Below are positions 14,415 through 21,947 of a stretch of 24,322 bases of DNA, in pieces. A program made the position numbers and the translations under genes. Source of the stretch: Thermoleophilia bacterium UBA2241 (GTDB lineage Bacteria; Actinomycetota; Thermoleophilia; UBA2241). Position 1 is the first letter of the stretch; each line of letters opens with the position of its first letter. The notes beneath the pieces were generated by a model. It did not search any database. It was not told the DNA's origin and saw nothing but the letters and a program-made list of their open reading frames with translations. The stretch spans positions 1 to 24,322 of the forward strand of contig DDYF01000014.1 of the NCBI GenBank assembly GCA_002347645.1, read 5' to 3'.

Positions 14415-15422
14415 CTACAGCTCCCACCGGGTGAGACACGAGCCCCACGTGAGCCCTGCGCCGAAGCCCGCCAGGAGCAGGGTGTCGCCCTTCTTCAGCC
14501 TGCCCGTCTCGCTGGCTTCATGAAGACAGATGGGGATGGAGGCGCACGACGTGTTGCCGAAGCGGTCCAGGTTGGCGAACACCTGGCTCTCCCGGAACCC
14601 GAGACGCCGGGCCGCGGACTCGATGATGCGGATGTTGGCCTGGTGCGGCACGAACAGGTCGACGTCGTCGACGCCGATCCCGGCGTCGCCCAGGACCTTC
14701 TCGCAGGACTCGACGACCGTGCGGGTGGCGAACTTGAAGACCTCGCTGCCCGTCATGTGCATGGCGTGCCGGTGGTCTCGCACGCTGGCGAAGGTGGCAG
14801 GCTCCCGCGTGCCGCCGGCCGGGATGTTCAGGAAGGGCGCCCCGCTGCCGTCGTTCCCGAGGTCGAACGAGAAGATGCTGCCGTTGTCGGTGGGCTGCAC
14901 GAGCACCGCTCCGGCGCCGTCGCCGAACAGCACGCAGGTCCCGCGGTCTTCCCAGTCGAGGATCTTGGAGAGCACCTCGGCGCCCAGGACGAGGACGTTC
15001 TCGTAGATGTTCGCGGAGACGAACGCGGTAGCAGTCGCGAGGCCGTACACGAACCCGGTACAACCCGCCTGGATGTCGAAGGCGCCGGCGCGCACGGCGC
15101 CGATGCGGTCGCAGACGATCGACGCCGTCGCCGGCATCATGTAGTCGGGCGAGATGGTCGTCACGATGACGAGGTCGAGGGCGGCCGGGTCGACGTCGGC
15201 GGCTTCGAGACACCGGCGCGCGGCGGCCTCGGCGAGGTCGGACGTGGCCTGGTCGGCAGGCGCGATGCGGCGCTCCCGGATGCCCGTGCGAGTGGTGATC
15301 CACTCGTCCGACGTGTCGAGGAACTGCGAGATCTCCTCGTTGGTCAGCACGCGCTCGGGGACGTGGACGCCAAGCGCCGAGATGCGCGCCCCGCGGACGA
15401 GGCCGCGACGGAGTCCGATCAC
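14415..15422 (-). CDS. fabH: Beta-ketoacyl-ACP synthase III
   Basis: A 335-residue starter condensing enzyme that joins acyl-CoA to malonyl-ACP. The catalytic set is visible: Cys121 in QAGCTGFVYGL, His in VPHQANIRI, and Asn in RFGNTSCASIPI (usually GNTSAAS). The start GARISALGVHVPERVLTNEE and the DEWITTRTGIRERRI block are typical. Primer choice (acetyl versus branched acyl-CoA) cannot be settled from sequence alone. The GTG at 15422 is the only start near the expected N-terminus and has a weak GGACGAG upstream. It lies 49 bp after fabZ and nine before fabD. Confidence 0.95.
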   Translation of the reverse strand: MIGLRRGLVRGARISALGVHVPERVLTNEEISQFLDTSDEWITTRTGIRERRIAPADQATSDLAEAAARRCLEAADVDPAALDLVIVTTISPDYMMPATASIVCDRIGAVRAGAFDIQAGCTGFVYGLATATAFVSANIYENVLVLGAEVLSKILDWEDRGTCVLFGDGAGAVLVQPTDNGSIFSFDLGNDGSGAPFLNIPAGGTREPATFASVRDHRHAMHMTGSEVFKFATRTVVESCEKVLGDAGIGVDDVDLFVPHQANIRIIESAARRLGFRESQVFANLDRFGNTSCASIPICLHEASETGRLKKGDTLLLAGFGAGLTWGSCLTRWEL

Positions 15423-15471
15423 GAGCGCTCGTCCGCGCGCCGACGCGGCGCCGGCGTGTCGTCGGGCAGCC

Positions 15472-15933
15472 TCACAGCTTCGCCCCTCCGGCTTCGACCG
15501 CGGCCGCGTCGACGATCGCGAACATCAGCTCTCCGCGACAGGCGAGCTGGCCGTCGACCGTCGCCTTGACGGCGGCCCTGCCGACCGGGCCGTGCACCGA
15601 CGTGATCGTGGCCTCGAGGACCAGCGTGTCGCCGGGCTTGACGACGCGCTTGAAGCGCACCTTGTCGATCCCGGCGAAGAGGCCGATCTTCCCTTCGGCC
15701 GGCCCAGCGCTCGCAGCGGCCACTGTCGCGGCCTGGGCAAGCGCTTCGACGATCAGCACGCCGGGCATGACCGGGTTCCCGGGGAAGTGCCCGGCGAACC
15801 AGAAGTCGTCGTCGCGCAGCGTCCGCCTGGCCACGCAGCGTACACCCGGCTCCAGCTCGTCGACCTCGTCGACCAGCAGGAAGGGCGGGCGGTGCGGCAG
15901 CAGCGCCTCGATCTGACCGCGGTCGAGCTTCAC
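15472..15933 (-). CDS. fabZ: 3-hydroxyacyl-ACP dehydratase
   Basis: A 153-residue hot-dog-fold dehydratase that turns 3-hydroxyacyl-ACP into trans-2-enoyl-ACP. LLPHRPPFLLVDEV opens the domain. The catalytic His49 is in FAGHFPGNPVMPGV and Glu63 is in VEALAQAAT, 14 residues apart as in E. coli FabZ. It ends KATVDGQLACRGELMFAIVD. The GTG at 15933 overlaps the stop of the anti-sigma gene as GTGA, so its translation should follow that gene. FabZ rather than HadABC-type dehydratases sets this organism apart from mycobacteria and relatives. Confidence 0.94.
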   Translation of the reverse strand: MKLDRGQIEALLPHRPPFLLVDEVDELEPGVRCVARRTLRDDDFWFAGHFPGNPVMPGVLIVEALAQAATVAAASAGPAEGKIGLFAGIDKVRFKRVVKPGDTLVLEATITSVHGPVGRAAVKATVDGQLACRGELMFAIVDAAAVEAGGAKL

Positions 15934-16361
15934 GGCGTCCTCGCCTGCGTCGCGTCGCGGCCACGCCGGCGTCCCAGACCGATCACCAGAGCCACCACGG
16001 CGAGCGCCCATCCGAGAAGGTTCTTCACGGGGATCGTCCGGCCGTGCGGCAGCCGTACTCTGCCGAGGACCTCGTCGACCCGCGCGAGCGCCCCGTCCAC
16101 GACTTCGCCGAGCGGCCGTGGGGAGCCGGGCTGCGGCTGGCGCTGGACGGCGGCCATGACCCTGTCGGCGAAGCCCGGCGGCGGCGCCAGCCTCACGCCG
16201 CTCCACGCCGCGAGGGCGCCGCGCAGCTCACAAAGCTCACGGAGCTCCTCGGAGCAGTCGGGACAGAAGTCGAGATGCTGCTGGAACTCGGCGGTCTCGA
16301 CGTACCCGAGCTCGCCGTCGATGAAGCGGTTGATCAGGGCGCGCACGCTGCCGCAGTCCAT
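15930..16361 (-). CDS. Membrane anti-sigma factor with zinc-binding (ZAS/zf-HC2) domain
   Basis: A 143-residue protein. The N-terminal zinc motif reads Cys3, then HLDFCPDC (His29, Cys33, Cys36), the Hx3Cx2C pattern of ZAS anti-sigma factors. A proline-rich linker and one hydrophobic segment (LLGWALAVVALVIGLG, about residues 114-130) follow, then a short basic tail. By family the cytoplasmic zinc domain holds the ECF sigma factor until an envelope or redox signal releases it. The ATG at 16361 comes directly after the sigma stop (TGAATG). Its stop overlaps fabZ. There is almost no extracytoplasmic domain after the helix, so the signal may be sensed in the membrane or at the zinc site. Confidence 0.9.
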   Translation of the reverse strand: MDCGSVRALINRFIDGELGYVETAEFQQHLDFCPDCSEELRELCELRGALAAWSGVRLAPPPGFADRVMAAVQRQPQPGSPRPLGEVVDGALARVDEVLGRVRLPHGRTIPVKNLLGWALAVVALVIGLGRRRGRDATQARTP

Positions 16362-17003
16362 TCAGGCCTCCCCGCCCTCGTGCCCGGCGACGGCGTCCGT
16401 CGCGTGCCCGACGCCGGCAGTGTTCGCCCGGGCGGCCGGTCTCACGCCGGCGGCCCTGAGGCGGAGCCTCAGCGCGGCCCGCCCGCGGTGGACCATCACC
16501 TTGACGGTACCGAGCGGCCGCCCGGTGAGGTCGGCGATCTCCTGGTAAGGGAGACCGTAGAGGTCGCGCAAGACGGTCGGCGTGCGATAGTCCTCGGGCA
16601 GGTCGCCAAGCGCGCGCACGATCGTCGCAGCATCGACGTGGTCGCCGATGGACGCCTCACGCTGGTCGACGATCTCGGGCATCTCCACCGGTTCCGGCTG
16701 TCGACCCTCGCGGCGCCGCGCGTCGACGGCGGTCGTCAGCGCCAGCCGGAAGAGCCAAGTCGAGAACGACGCCTCGCTGCGGTACTGCGGCAGCGACCGA
16801 TAGCAGCGCAAGAAGGCGTCCTGCGCCGCGTCCTCCGCGTCGGCGTGGCTGCCGAGCACGTTGTAGGCCACCGAGTAGACCATCGTCCCGTAGCGCTCCA
16901 CGATCGTCCGAAACGCTTCGCGGTCGCCCGCCGCGGCCCGCGCCAAGTCGGCGCGCGAGGGGTCCGGGGGCAGCCGCCAGTTCTGATGGTTAGACGGGGC
17001 CAT
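16362..17003 (-). CDS. ECF-type RNA polymerase sigma factor
   Basis: A 213-residue sigma-70 family factor with only regions 2 and 4. Region 2 (about residues 20-90) shows AAAGDREAFRTIVERYGTMV, SHADAEDAAQDAFLRCYRSL and SFSTWLFRLALTTAVDARRR. Region 4 (about 125-185) shows ALGDLPEDYRTPTVLRDLYG, then YQEIADLTGRPLGTVKVMVHRGRAALR. An Ala/Gly-rich tail of about 30 residues ends the protein. The ATG at 17003 gives a normal N-terminal length but has no ribosome site; the mRNA may be leaderless or start downstream. It heads the long operon, with its anti-sigma factor next and the fatty-acid genes after that. It diverges from the ABC exporter pair. Confidence 0.93.
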   Translation of the reverse strand: MAPSNHQNWRLPPDPSRADLARAAAGDREAFRTIVERYGTMVYSVAYNVLGSHADAEDAAQDAFLRCYRSLPQYRSEASFSTWLFRLALTTAVDARRREGRQPEPVEMPEIVDQREASIGDHVDAATIVRALGDLPEDYRTPTVLRDLYGLPYQEIADLTGRPLGTVKVMVHRGRAALRLRLRAAGVRPAARANTAGVGHATDAVAGHEGGEA

Positions 17004-17019
17004 GGCAGAAAAGGTTACA
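16993..17019 (-). promoter_or_regulatory. Possible ECF-type promoter at the sigma gene start
   Basis: On the minus strand TGTAAC (17019-17014) is followed after 17 bases by CGTC (16996-16993). This is the general AAC...CGTC layout of many ECF-sigma promoters and would fit autoregulation. The -10 part falls inside the annotated coding start, so either the true start is downstream or the match is chance. Confidence 0.25.
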
Positions 17020-17087
17020 ACGGCCCCCCGCCGTGTGCGCCGATGGCACGGCGAACGGCACAGCCGTCCGGGTAAGCTTGCCGTCAG

Positions 17088-18866
17088 ATGAGGACGTTCT
17101 GGCGCATCACGTCGCTGCTCGGCAGCTACAAGTGGCTCACCGTCACGGGCTTCGCACTCGCGTTCGCGCAGATGGGCATGAGCCTGGTCGTCCCGCGCAT
17201 CACCCAGATGACCATCGACCGCGCCCTGCTCGGCGGCGAGGCGGAGATGCTCGTCTGGTTCGGGCTGGCCCTCGTCGGAGTCGGCGTCGTCCGCTTCGCC
17301 GTCGGCGTGGGACGACGCCTCACGACGGGCAAAGCCAGCCTCGGCATCGAGTACGACCTGCGCAACCGTCTTTGGGCCCACCTGCTCGGCCAGCCGTTCG
17401 CCTACTTCGACCGCTGGCCCACCGGCCAGCTCATGTCGCGCGCCATGAACGACATCTCGAACGTGCGCATGTTCCTCGGCTACGGCCTGGTGTTCTTCGC
17501 CGTCAACCTGGTGATGATCGTCGCCGTCACCATCATCCTGCTGGCCACCGACTGGGACCTCGCCCTGCTCTCGCTCGCCTTCCTCCCCGTGCTGCTCTCC
17601 GTCACCTGGCGCTTCAGCCGCCGCCTGCAGCCGATCCTCAAAGACGTCCAGCAGCGCATCGCCGACGTCACGGCCGCGGCGGAGGAGAACGTCGTCGGCT
17701 CGCGCATCGTGCGCATCTTCGCGCGTGAGGACGACGAGCTCGAGAAGTTCAGCGTACGCAGCACGCGCGTGTTCGAAGCCAGCGTCGCCGCCGCCCGGAC
17801 GCGCGCGGTCTACATTCCGCTGATCGCCTTCGTGCCCAACCTGGCGATCGCCTTCCTCCTCTGGTATGGCGGCCGCCAGGTCGTGGAGGGCGACCTGACC
17901 CTCGGTCAGCTCGTCGCCTTCTACACGTATCTCATGATGCTCGTCTATCCCGCGCAGATGATCGGCTGGCTCACCGGCCTGGCCCAGCGCGCGGTCGCCA
18001 GCGGGGAGCGCGTCTACGAGCTGCTCGACGCGCCACTCGAGATGCAGGAGCGAGCGGGGGCGGCGCCGCTGCCGCAGGTGGACGGCGCGGTCACGTTCGA
18101 CGACGTGAGCTTCGCCTATGGGGACCGCACCGTGCTGGCGCGTGTGGACCTGGACGTGCCGGCCGGCATGACGGTCGCCCTCGTGGGCCACACCGGGTGC
18201 GGAAAGACGACGCTTGCGAACCTCGTGCCGCGCTTCTACGACGTCAGCGGGGGCCGCGTGCTCGTCGACGGCCACGACGTGCGCGACGTGAGGCTCGACG
18301 ACCTGCGCCGACACATCGGTGTCGTCACGCAAGACCCCTTCCTCTTCTCGGCGAGCATCGGCGAGAACATCCGTGCCGGCCGGCCGGATGCGCGCGTCGA
18401 CGAGGTGCGGGCGGCGGCGAAAGCGGCTCAGGCCGACGACTTCATCACCGCCCTCCCGGAGGGCTACGACACGGTCGTCGGCGAGCGCGGGTTCACCCTG
18501 TCGGGCGGCCAGCGGCAGCGCATCGCCATTGCGCGGGCGCTGGTCATGGACCCGCGCATCCTCATCCTCGACGACGCCACATCGAGCGTCGACGTCGAGA
18601 CCGAGTCCCGCATCCGGTCGGCGCTCGTCGAGGTGATGCGCGGGCGCACCACGTTCATCATCGCGCATCGGCCGTCGACGATCTCTCTCGCCGACGAGGT
18701 CGTCGTGCTCGACCACGGCAGGATCGTCGAGCGTGGCGCCCACGACGCCCTGATGACCGCCGGCGGGCACTACGCGCAGATGTTCGGCGACGCCGAAGCG
18801 CGCCACTGCGACCTCGACGCCGTGCCTGCGGCGGAGGGACCGGCCGCCGCAGGGGAGCCGGCCTGA
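17088..18866 (+). CDS. Heterodimeric ABC exporter half, degenerate ATP site subunit
   Basis: A 592-residue fused membrane-ATPase half-transporter. Six membrane helices fill about residues 12-300. The ATPase domain shows Walker A GHTGCGKT (Lys373), signature LSGGQRQR (471-), Walker B LILDD and H-loop IIAHRPST. The residue after the Walker B Asp495 is Asp496, where hydrolysing subunits have Glu. That matches the degenerate-site subunit of TM287/288-, BmrCD- or LmrCD-type exporters. The ATG at 17088 has no clear ribosome site and lies ten bases after TAAGCT, so the mRNA may be leaderless. The stop overlaps the next start (TGATG). Cargo is unknown: drugs, lipids or peptides. Confidence 0.93.
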   Translation: MRTFWRITSLLGSYKWLTVTGFALAFAQMGMSLVVPRITQMTIDRALLGGEAEMLVWFGLALVGVGVVRFAVGVGRRLTTGKASLGIEYDLRNRLWAHLLGQPFAYFDRWPTGQLMSRAMNDISNVRMFLGYGLVFFAVNLVMIVAVTIILLATDWDLALLSLAFLPVLLSVTWRFSRRLQPILKDVQQRIADVTAAAEENVVGSRIVRIFAREDDELEKFSVRSTRVFEASVAAARTRAVYIPLIAFVPNLAIAFLLWYGGRQVVEGDLTLGQLVAFYTYLMMLVYPAQMIGWLTGLAQRAVASGERVYELLDAPLEMQERAGAAPLPQVDGAVTFDDVSFAYGDRTVLARVDLDVPAGMTVALVGHTGCGKTTLANLVPRFYDVSGGRVLVDGHDVRDVRLDDLRRHIGVVTQDPFLFSASIGENIRAGRPDARVDEVRAAAKAAQADDFITALPEGYDTVVGERGFTLSGGQRQRIAIARALVMDPRILILDDATSSVDVETESRIRSALVEVMRGRTTFIIAHRPSTISLADEVVVLDHGRIVERGAHDALMTAGGHYAQMFGDAEARHCDLDAVPAAEGPAAAGEPA

Positions 18867-20692
18867 TGGCGACGGCCTCGCGGAACGTCGGCCCGCACGG
18901 CCGCGGCGCGGCTCTCGAGGAACTCCGTGGCTGGCGCGCCTTCCTGCACCTGGCGCGCGAGCTCCGGCTTGCCCGGCTCGCGCGCTATGCGAGGCCCTAC
19001 CGGCGCCGCGCCTTCCTGGGCGTCGCCGCCATGGTGGCCGTGGTCCTGTCCGGCCTCGCGGTGCCGTACCTGGTGAAGGTCGCCATCGATGCGGGCGTCC
19101 AGGCCGGCGACCTCCACGTCGTGGACCTTGTGGTCGTCGCCTTCGTGAGCGTCGCCGCCGTCAATCTGGGCGCCAGCTACGCCCAGACCTACCTCACCAG
19201 CTGGGTCGGCGAACACATCATCCTCGATCTGCGCCGCGACCTCTTCGCCCACATCCAGAAGCTCTCCATGGACTTCTTCAGCCGGCAGAAGACCGGCTGG
19301 ATAGTGTCACGCCTCACGAACGACATCGACGCCCTCAGCCAGCTTGTCACCGACGGGGTCACCTCACTGGTGACGAACGGGCTCACCTTCGCGGGTGCGA
19401 TCGCGTTCCTCTTCGTTCTCGACTGGCGACTCGCCCTCGCGACGATGAGCATCATGCCGCTCGTCGTCGCCGCCACGCTGGTCTTCCGCGCCAGGTCGGC
19501 GCGCGCCTACGCACTGGTCCGCGACCGCATCGCCGCCGTCAGCGCGCACCTTCAGGAGTCGATCTCGGGCGTGCGCGTGCTCAAGGCGTTCCGGCGCGAA
19601 GGCGCCGACCGCAGCGCGCTCGAGCGCGTCAGCCGCGAGTACCGCGACGTCAACATGCGGACCGTGGTCCAGAGCGGCGTCTACTTCCCCTTCGTCGAGT
19701 TCGTCAGCGCCGCGGGCACGGTGGTCGTCCTCTGGTACGGCGGCTCGCTGGTCGGCGACGGGGCGCTGAGGATCGGCGTGCTGGTCGCCTTCCTCGGCTA
19801 CCTCTCGAGCTTCTTCGACCCGCTCCAGCAGCTCTCGCAGCTCTACAACACGTTCCAGGCGTCAATGGCCGCCGTGCAGAAGGTCTTCGGCGTCCTGGAC
19901 ACGGGGCCCGACATGAGCGACGCCCCCGACGCTGTGCCTCTGCCCGAGGTGGCCGGGCATCTCGAGCTGCGTCGTGTGACCTTCGGGTATGACCCCGGCG
20001 ACCCCGTCGTGCACGATGTCAGCTTCACGGTGCCGGCCGGCAAGACGGTGGCGCTCGTCGGCGCCACCGGAGCCGGCAAGTCGACGCTGGTGAAGCTCCT
20101 GGCGCGCTTCTACGATCCGCAGGCGGGCGCCGTGCTGATCGACGGCCACGACGTGCGGGAGGTGACCGCGCGCTCCCTGCGCGAACAGCTGGCCGTCGTC
20201 CCGCAGGAGGCGTTCCTCTTCTCCGGCACCGTGCTTGACAACATCCGTTTCGCGCGGCCGGCCGCCGACCCCGAAGAGGTCAAGCGCGTGGCGCGCGTCG
20301 TCGGCGCCCACGACTTCATCGCCGCCCTGCCGGACGGGTACGAGACAGAGGTCCAGGAGGGCGGCGGCGGGCTCTCGACCGGTCAGCGCCAGCTGATCTC
20401 CTTCGCCCGTGCCCTGCTCGCCGACCCGCGAGTGCTGATCCTCGACGAGGCGACCTCCAGCGTCGACGCCGAGAGCGAACGGCGCATCGAGCGCGCCATG
20501 GACGTGCTCTTCAGCGGGCGCACGTCGGTCATCGTCGCCCACCGGCTGAGCACAGTCCGCTACGCCGACGAGATCCTCGTCGTCGACAGGGGACGCATCG
20601 TCGAGCGGGGCTCCCACGTGGACCTGCTCGCCGCCGGCGGGCGGTACGCCGAGCTCTACGGCGAGTGGGAGGCGACGCGGCGCGTCCTGTGA
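18866..20692 (+). CDS. Heterodimeric ABC exporter half, catalytic ATP site subunit
   Basis: A 608-residue half-transporter that partners the preceding gene. A polar N-terminal stretch of about 45 residues precedes six membrane helices (about 48-325). The ATPase domain has Walker A GATGAGKS (Lys405), Walker B VLILDEATSSVD with catalytic Glu528, and H-loop VIVAHRLST. Its signature is LSTGQ (503-507) in place of LSGGQ. In heterodimeric exporters the weak site is built from the degenerate Walker B of one subunit and the altered signature of the other. That is the combination seen here, so one consensus site and one degenerate site are predicted. The start overlaps the upstream stop by one base, implying equal synthesis. 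Confidence 0.93.
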   Translation: MATASRNVGPHGRGAALEELRGWRAFLHLARELRLARLARYARPYRRRAFLGVAAMVAVVLSGLAVPYLVKVAIDAGVQAGDLHVVDLVVVAFVSVAAVNLGASYAQTYLTSWVGEHIILDLRRDLFAHIQKLSMDFFSRQKTGWIVSRLTNDIDALSQLVTDGVTSLVTNGLTFAGAIAFLFVLDWRLALATMSIMPLVVAATLVFRARSARAYALVRDRIAAVSAHLQESISGVRVLKAFRREGADRSALERVSREYRDVNMRTVVQSGVYFPFVEFVSAAGTVVVLWYGGSLVGDGALRIGVLVAFLGYLSSFFDPLQQLSQLYNTFQASMAAVQKVFGVLDTGPDMSDAPDAVPLPEVAGHLELRRVTFGYDPGDPVVHDVSFTVPAGKTVALVGATGAGKSTLVKLLARFYDPQAGAVLIDGHDVREVTARSLREQLAVVPQEAFLFSGTVLDNIRFARPAADPEEVKRVARVVGAHDFIAALPDGYETEVQEGGGGLSTGQRQLISFARALLADPRVLILDEATSSVDAESERRIERAMDVLFSGRTSVIVAHRLSTVRYADEILVVDRGRIVERGSHVDLLAAGGRYAELYGEWEATRRVL

Positions 20693-20699
20693 GCGCGCG

Positions 20700-20730
20700 G
20701 GCCGCTCGTCGCGCGGGCGCGCCGGCGGCC
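20700..20730. terminator. Weak GC hairpin between convergent genes
   Basis: GGCCGC (20700-20705) and GCGGCC (20725-20730) can form a 6-bp stem with a 19-base GC-rich loop. It is in the 38-bp gap between the ABC exporter (+) and the MFS remnant (-). There is no T-tract. Confidence 0.25.
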
Positions 20731-21878
20731 TCAGGCCGACGCCGCCGGCCCCGGCGGCCCCAGCTCGTGCACCGCGCGCACGTCGCGCCAGGACAGCCAG
20801 AACAGGCTCACTGCGATCCCGAACCCAGCACCGACCCACAACGTGGTCGACACCCCGAAGAGCTCTGAGGCCGGCCCGGCCATCGCCAGTCCGGCCGGGT
20901 AGAAGGCGAGCGATCCCAGGTAGTCGTACGACGAGACGCGCGAGATCATGTCGGGCGGCACTTCGCGCTGCATGGCGGTGAGCCAGAACGGGTCGAACAT
21001 GCCCCACACGACGCCGAGGACGGCGGCCGACACCATGAGCAACCACGTGGGCGCCGTCGACGCGAGCGCGGCCATCGGCAGCGCCGTGAGACTCATGCCG
21101 CACGCCAGCACGAGGAACGGTCGTCGCGGGCGCCAGCGCAGGGCGACCACGCCGCCGCAGATCTGGCCCACGCCCATACCGGCGGCGAGGAAGCCCCAGG
21201 TCCTGGCGCCGTCGTAGAAGTCGCGCGCCACGATCGGCCCGAGGACGGTCATGGGCGCCTCTACGGTCATCAAGAAGACGGATGCGCCGGAGACCATCAC
21301 CCACAGCCAGGTGTGGCTCGTGAACTCGCGCCAGCCGAGGCGAAGGTCCGCGAAGAAGCCGGCCGAGCCATGGCGGCGACGAGCAGCCCGCCCGTCGCCG
21401 CTCCCAGCGTGATCGACCCGCTCTGTACCAGGCCCTGCAGAGCATTCGCCTGCTGCAGTCGGGCGGCGCTCACCACCTGGGGGACCAGGCCGGTGTAGGC
21501 GGGGCGGAAGAAGGCGTCGCCCACGCCCGCGACGACCTGCAGCGCGACGAGCATCCACACTTCCGCCAGGCCGGCCAACAGCAGTCCGGCGGCGATGGAC
21601 TGCAGGGCCGTGCGCACGAGGTCCACGGCGAGCATCACCTTGCGCCGGTCGAGGCGATCGGCCCAGACGCCGCCGACGGCGACCATCAGGACCATCGGCA
21701 GGAAGTAAGCCGCTTCGACGACACCGATGTCGGTCGCCGACCCGCCGATCCCGAGCACCGCGAAGGGCAACGCGACGATCGTCAGCATCGAGCCGACGAC
21801 TGAGGCCGCCTGGCCGAGGAAGAGCTTGCGGAACTCCGGCTCGCGCAGGGCGGCCAGGCTGTCGGCGAACCCGCTCAT
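20731..21878 (-). pseudogene. MFS transporter, frameshifted with predicted helix 6 missing
   Basis: An MFS exporter of the MFS_3 (enterobactin-exporter-like) type, split over two frames. The N-terminal part (from ATG 21878) runs FRKLFLGQAASVVGSML, then the motif-A-like GGVWADRLDRRK, to GAATGGLLVAAM, covering about five helices. Near 21355-21375 the homology moves to the -1 frame, resuming at GFFADLRLGWREF and ending at 20731 with helices 7-12. Family members normally have about 30 residues (helix 6 and the start of the central loop) between these blocks; here they are absent. This fits a deletion of a length that leaves remainder 1 on division by 3, not a simple base-call slip. Total length is about 380 residues against the usual 410-430. 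It is probably non-functional unless the assembly is wrong here. Confidence 0.8.
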
Positions 21879-21947
21879 CCCGCCATCCTACCTGCCCCTC
21901 GCAGCACCCCCGCCGCGCCGGTCCGCGGACCCGCCGGGGCGCCCACG

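Noticed and set aside
13815..15569. Long plus-strand open frame opposite fabD, fabH and fabZ
   Set aside because: It shows no recognisable domain. The opposite strand holds three genes with all catalytic residues in place.
16362..18806. Minus-strand open frame of about 800 codons covering the sigma gene and the opposite strand of the first ABC gene
   Set aside because: Sigma homology begins at 17003. The upstream part is His/Asp/Glu/Arg-rich antisense of the ABC transporter.
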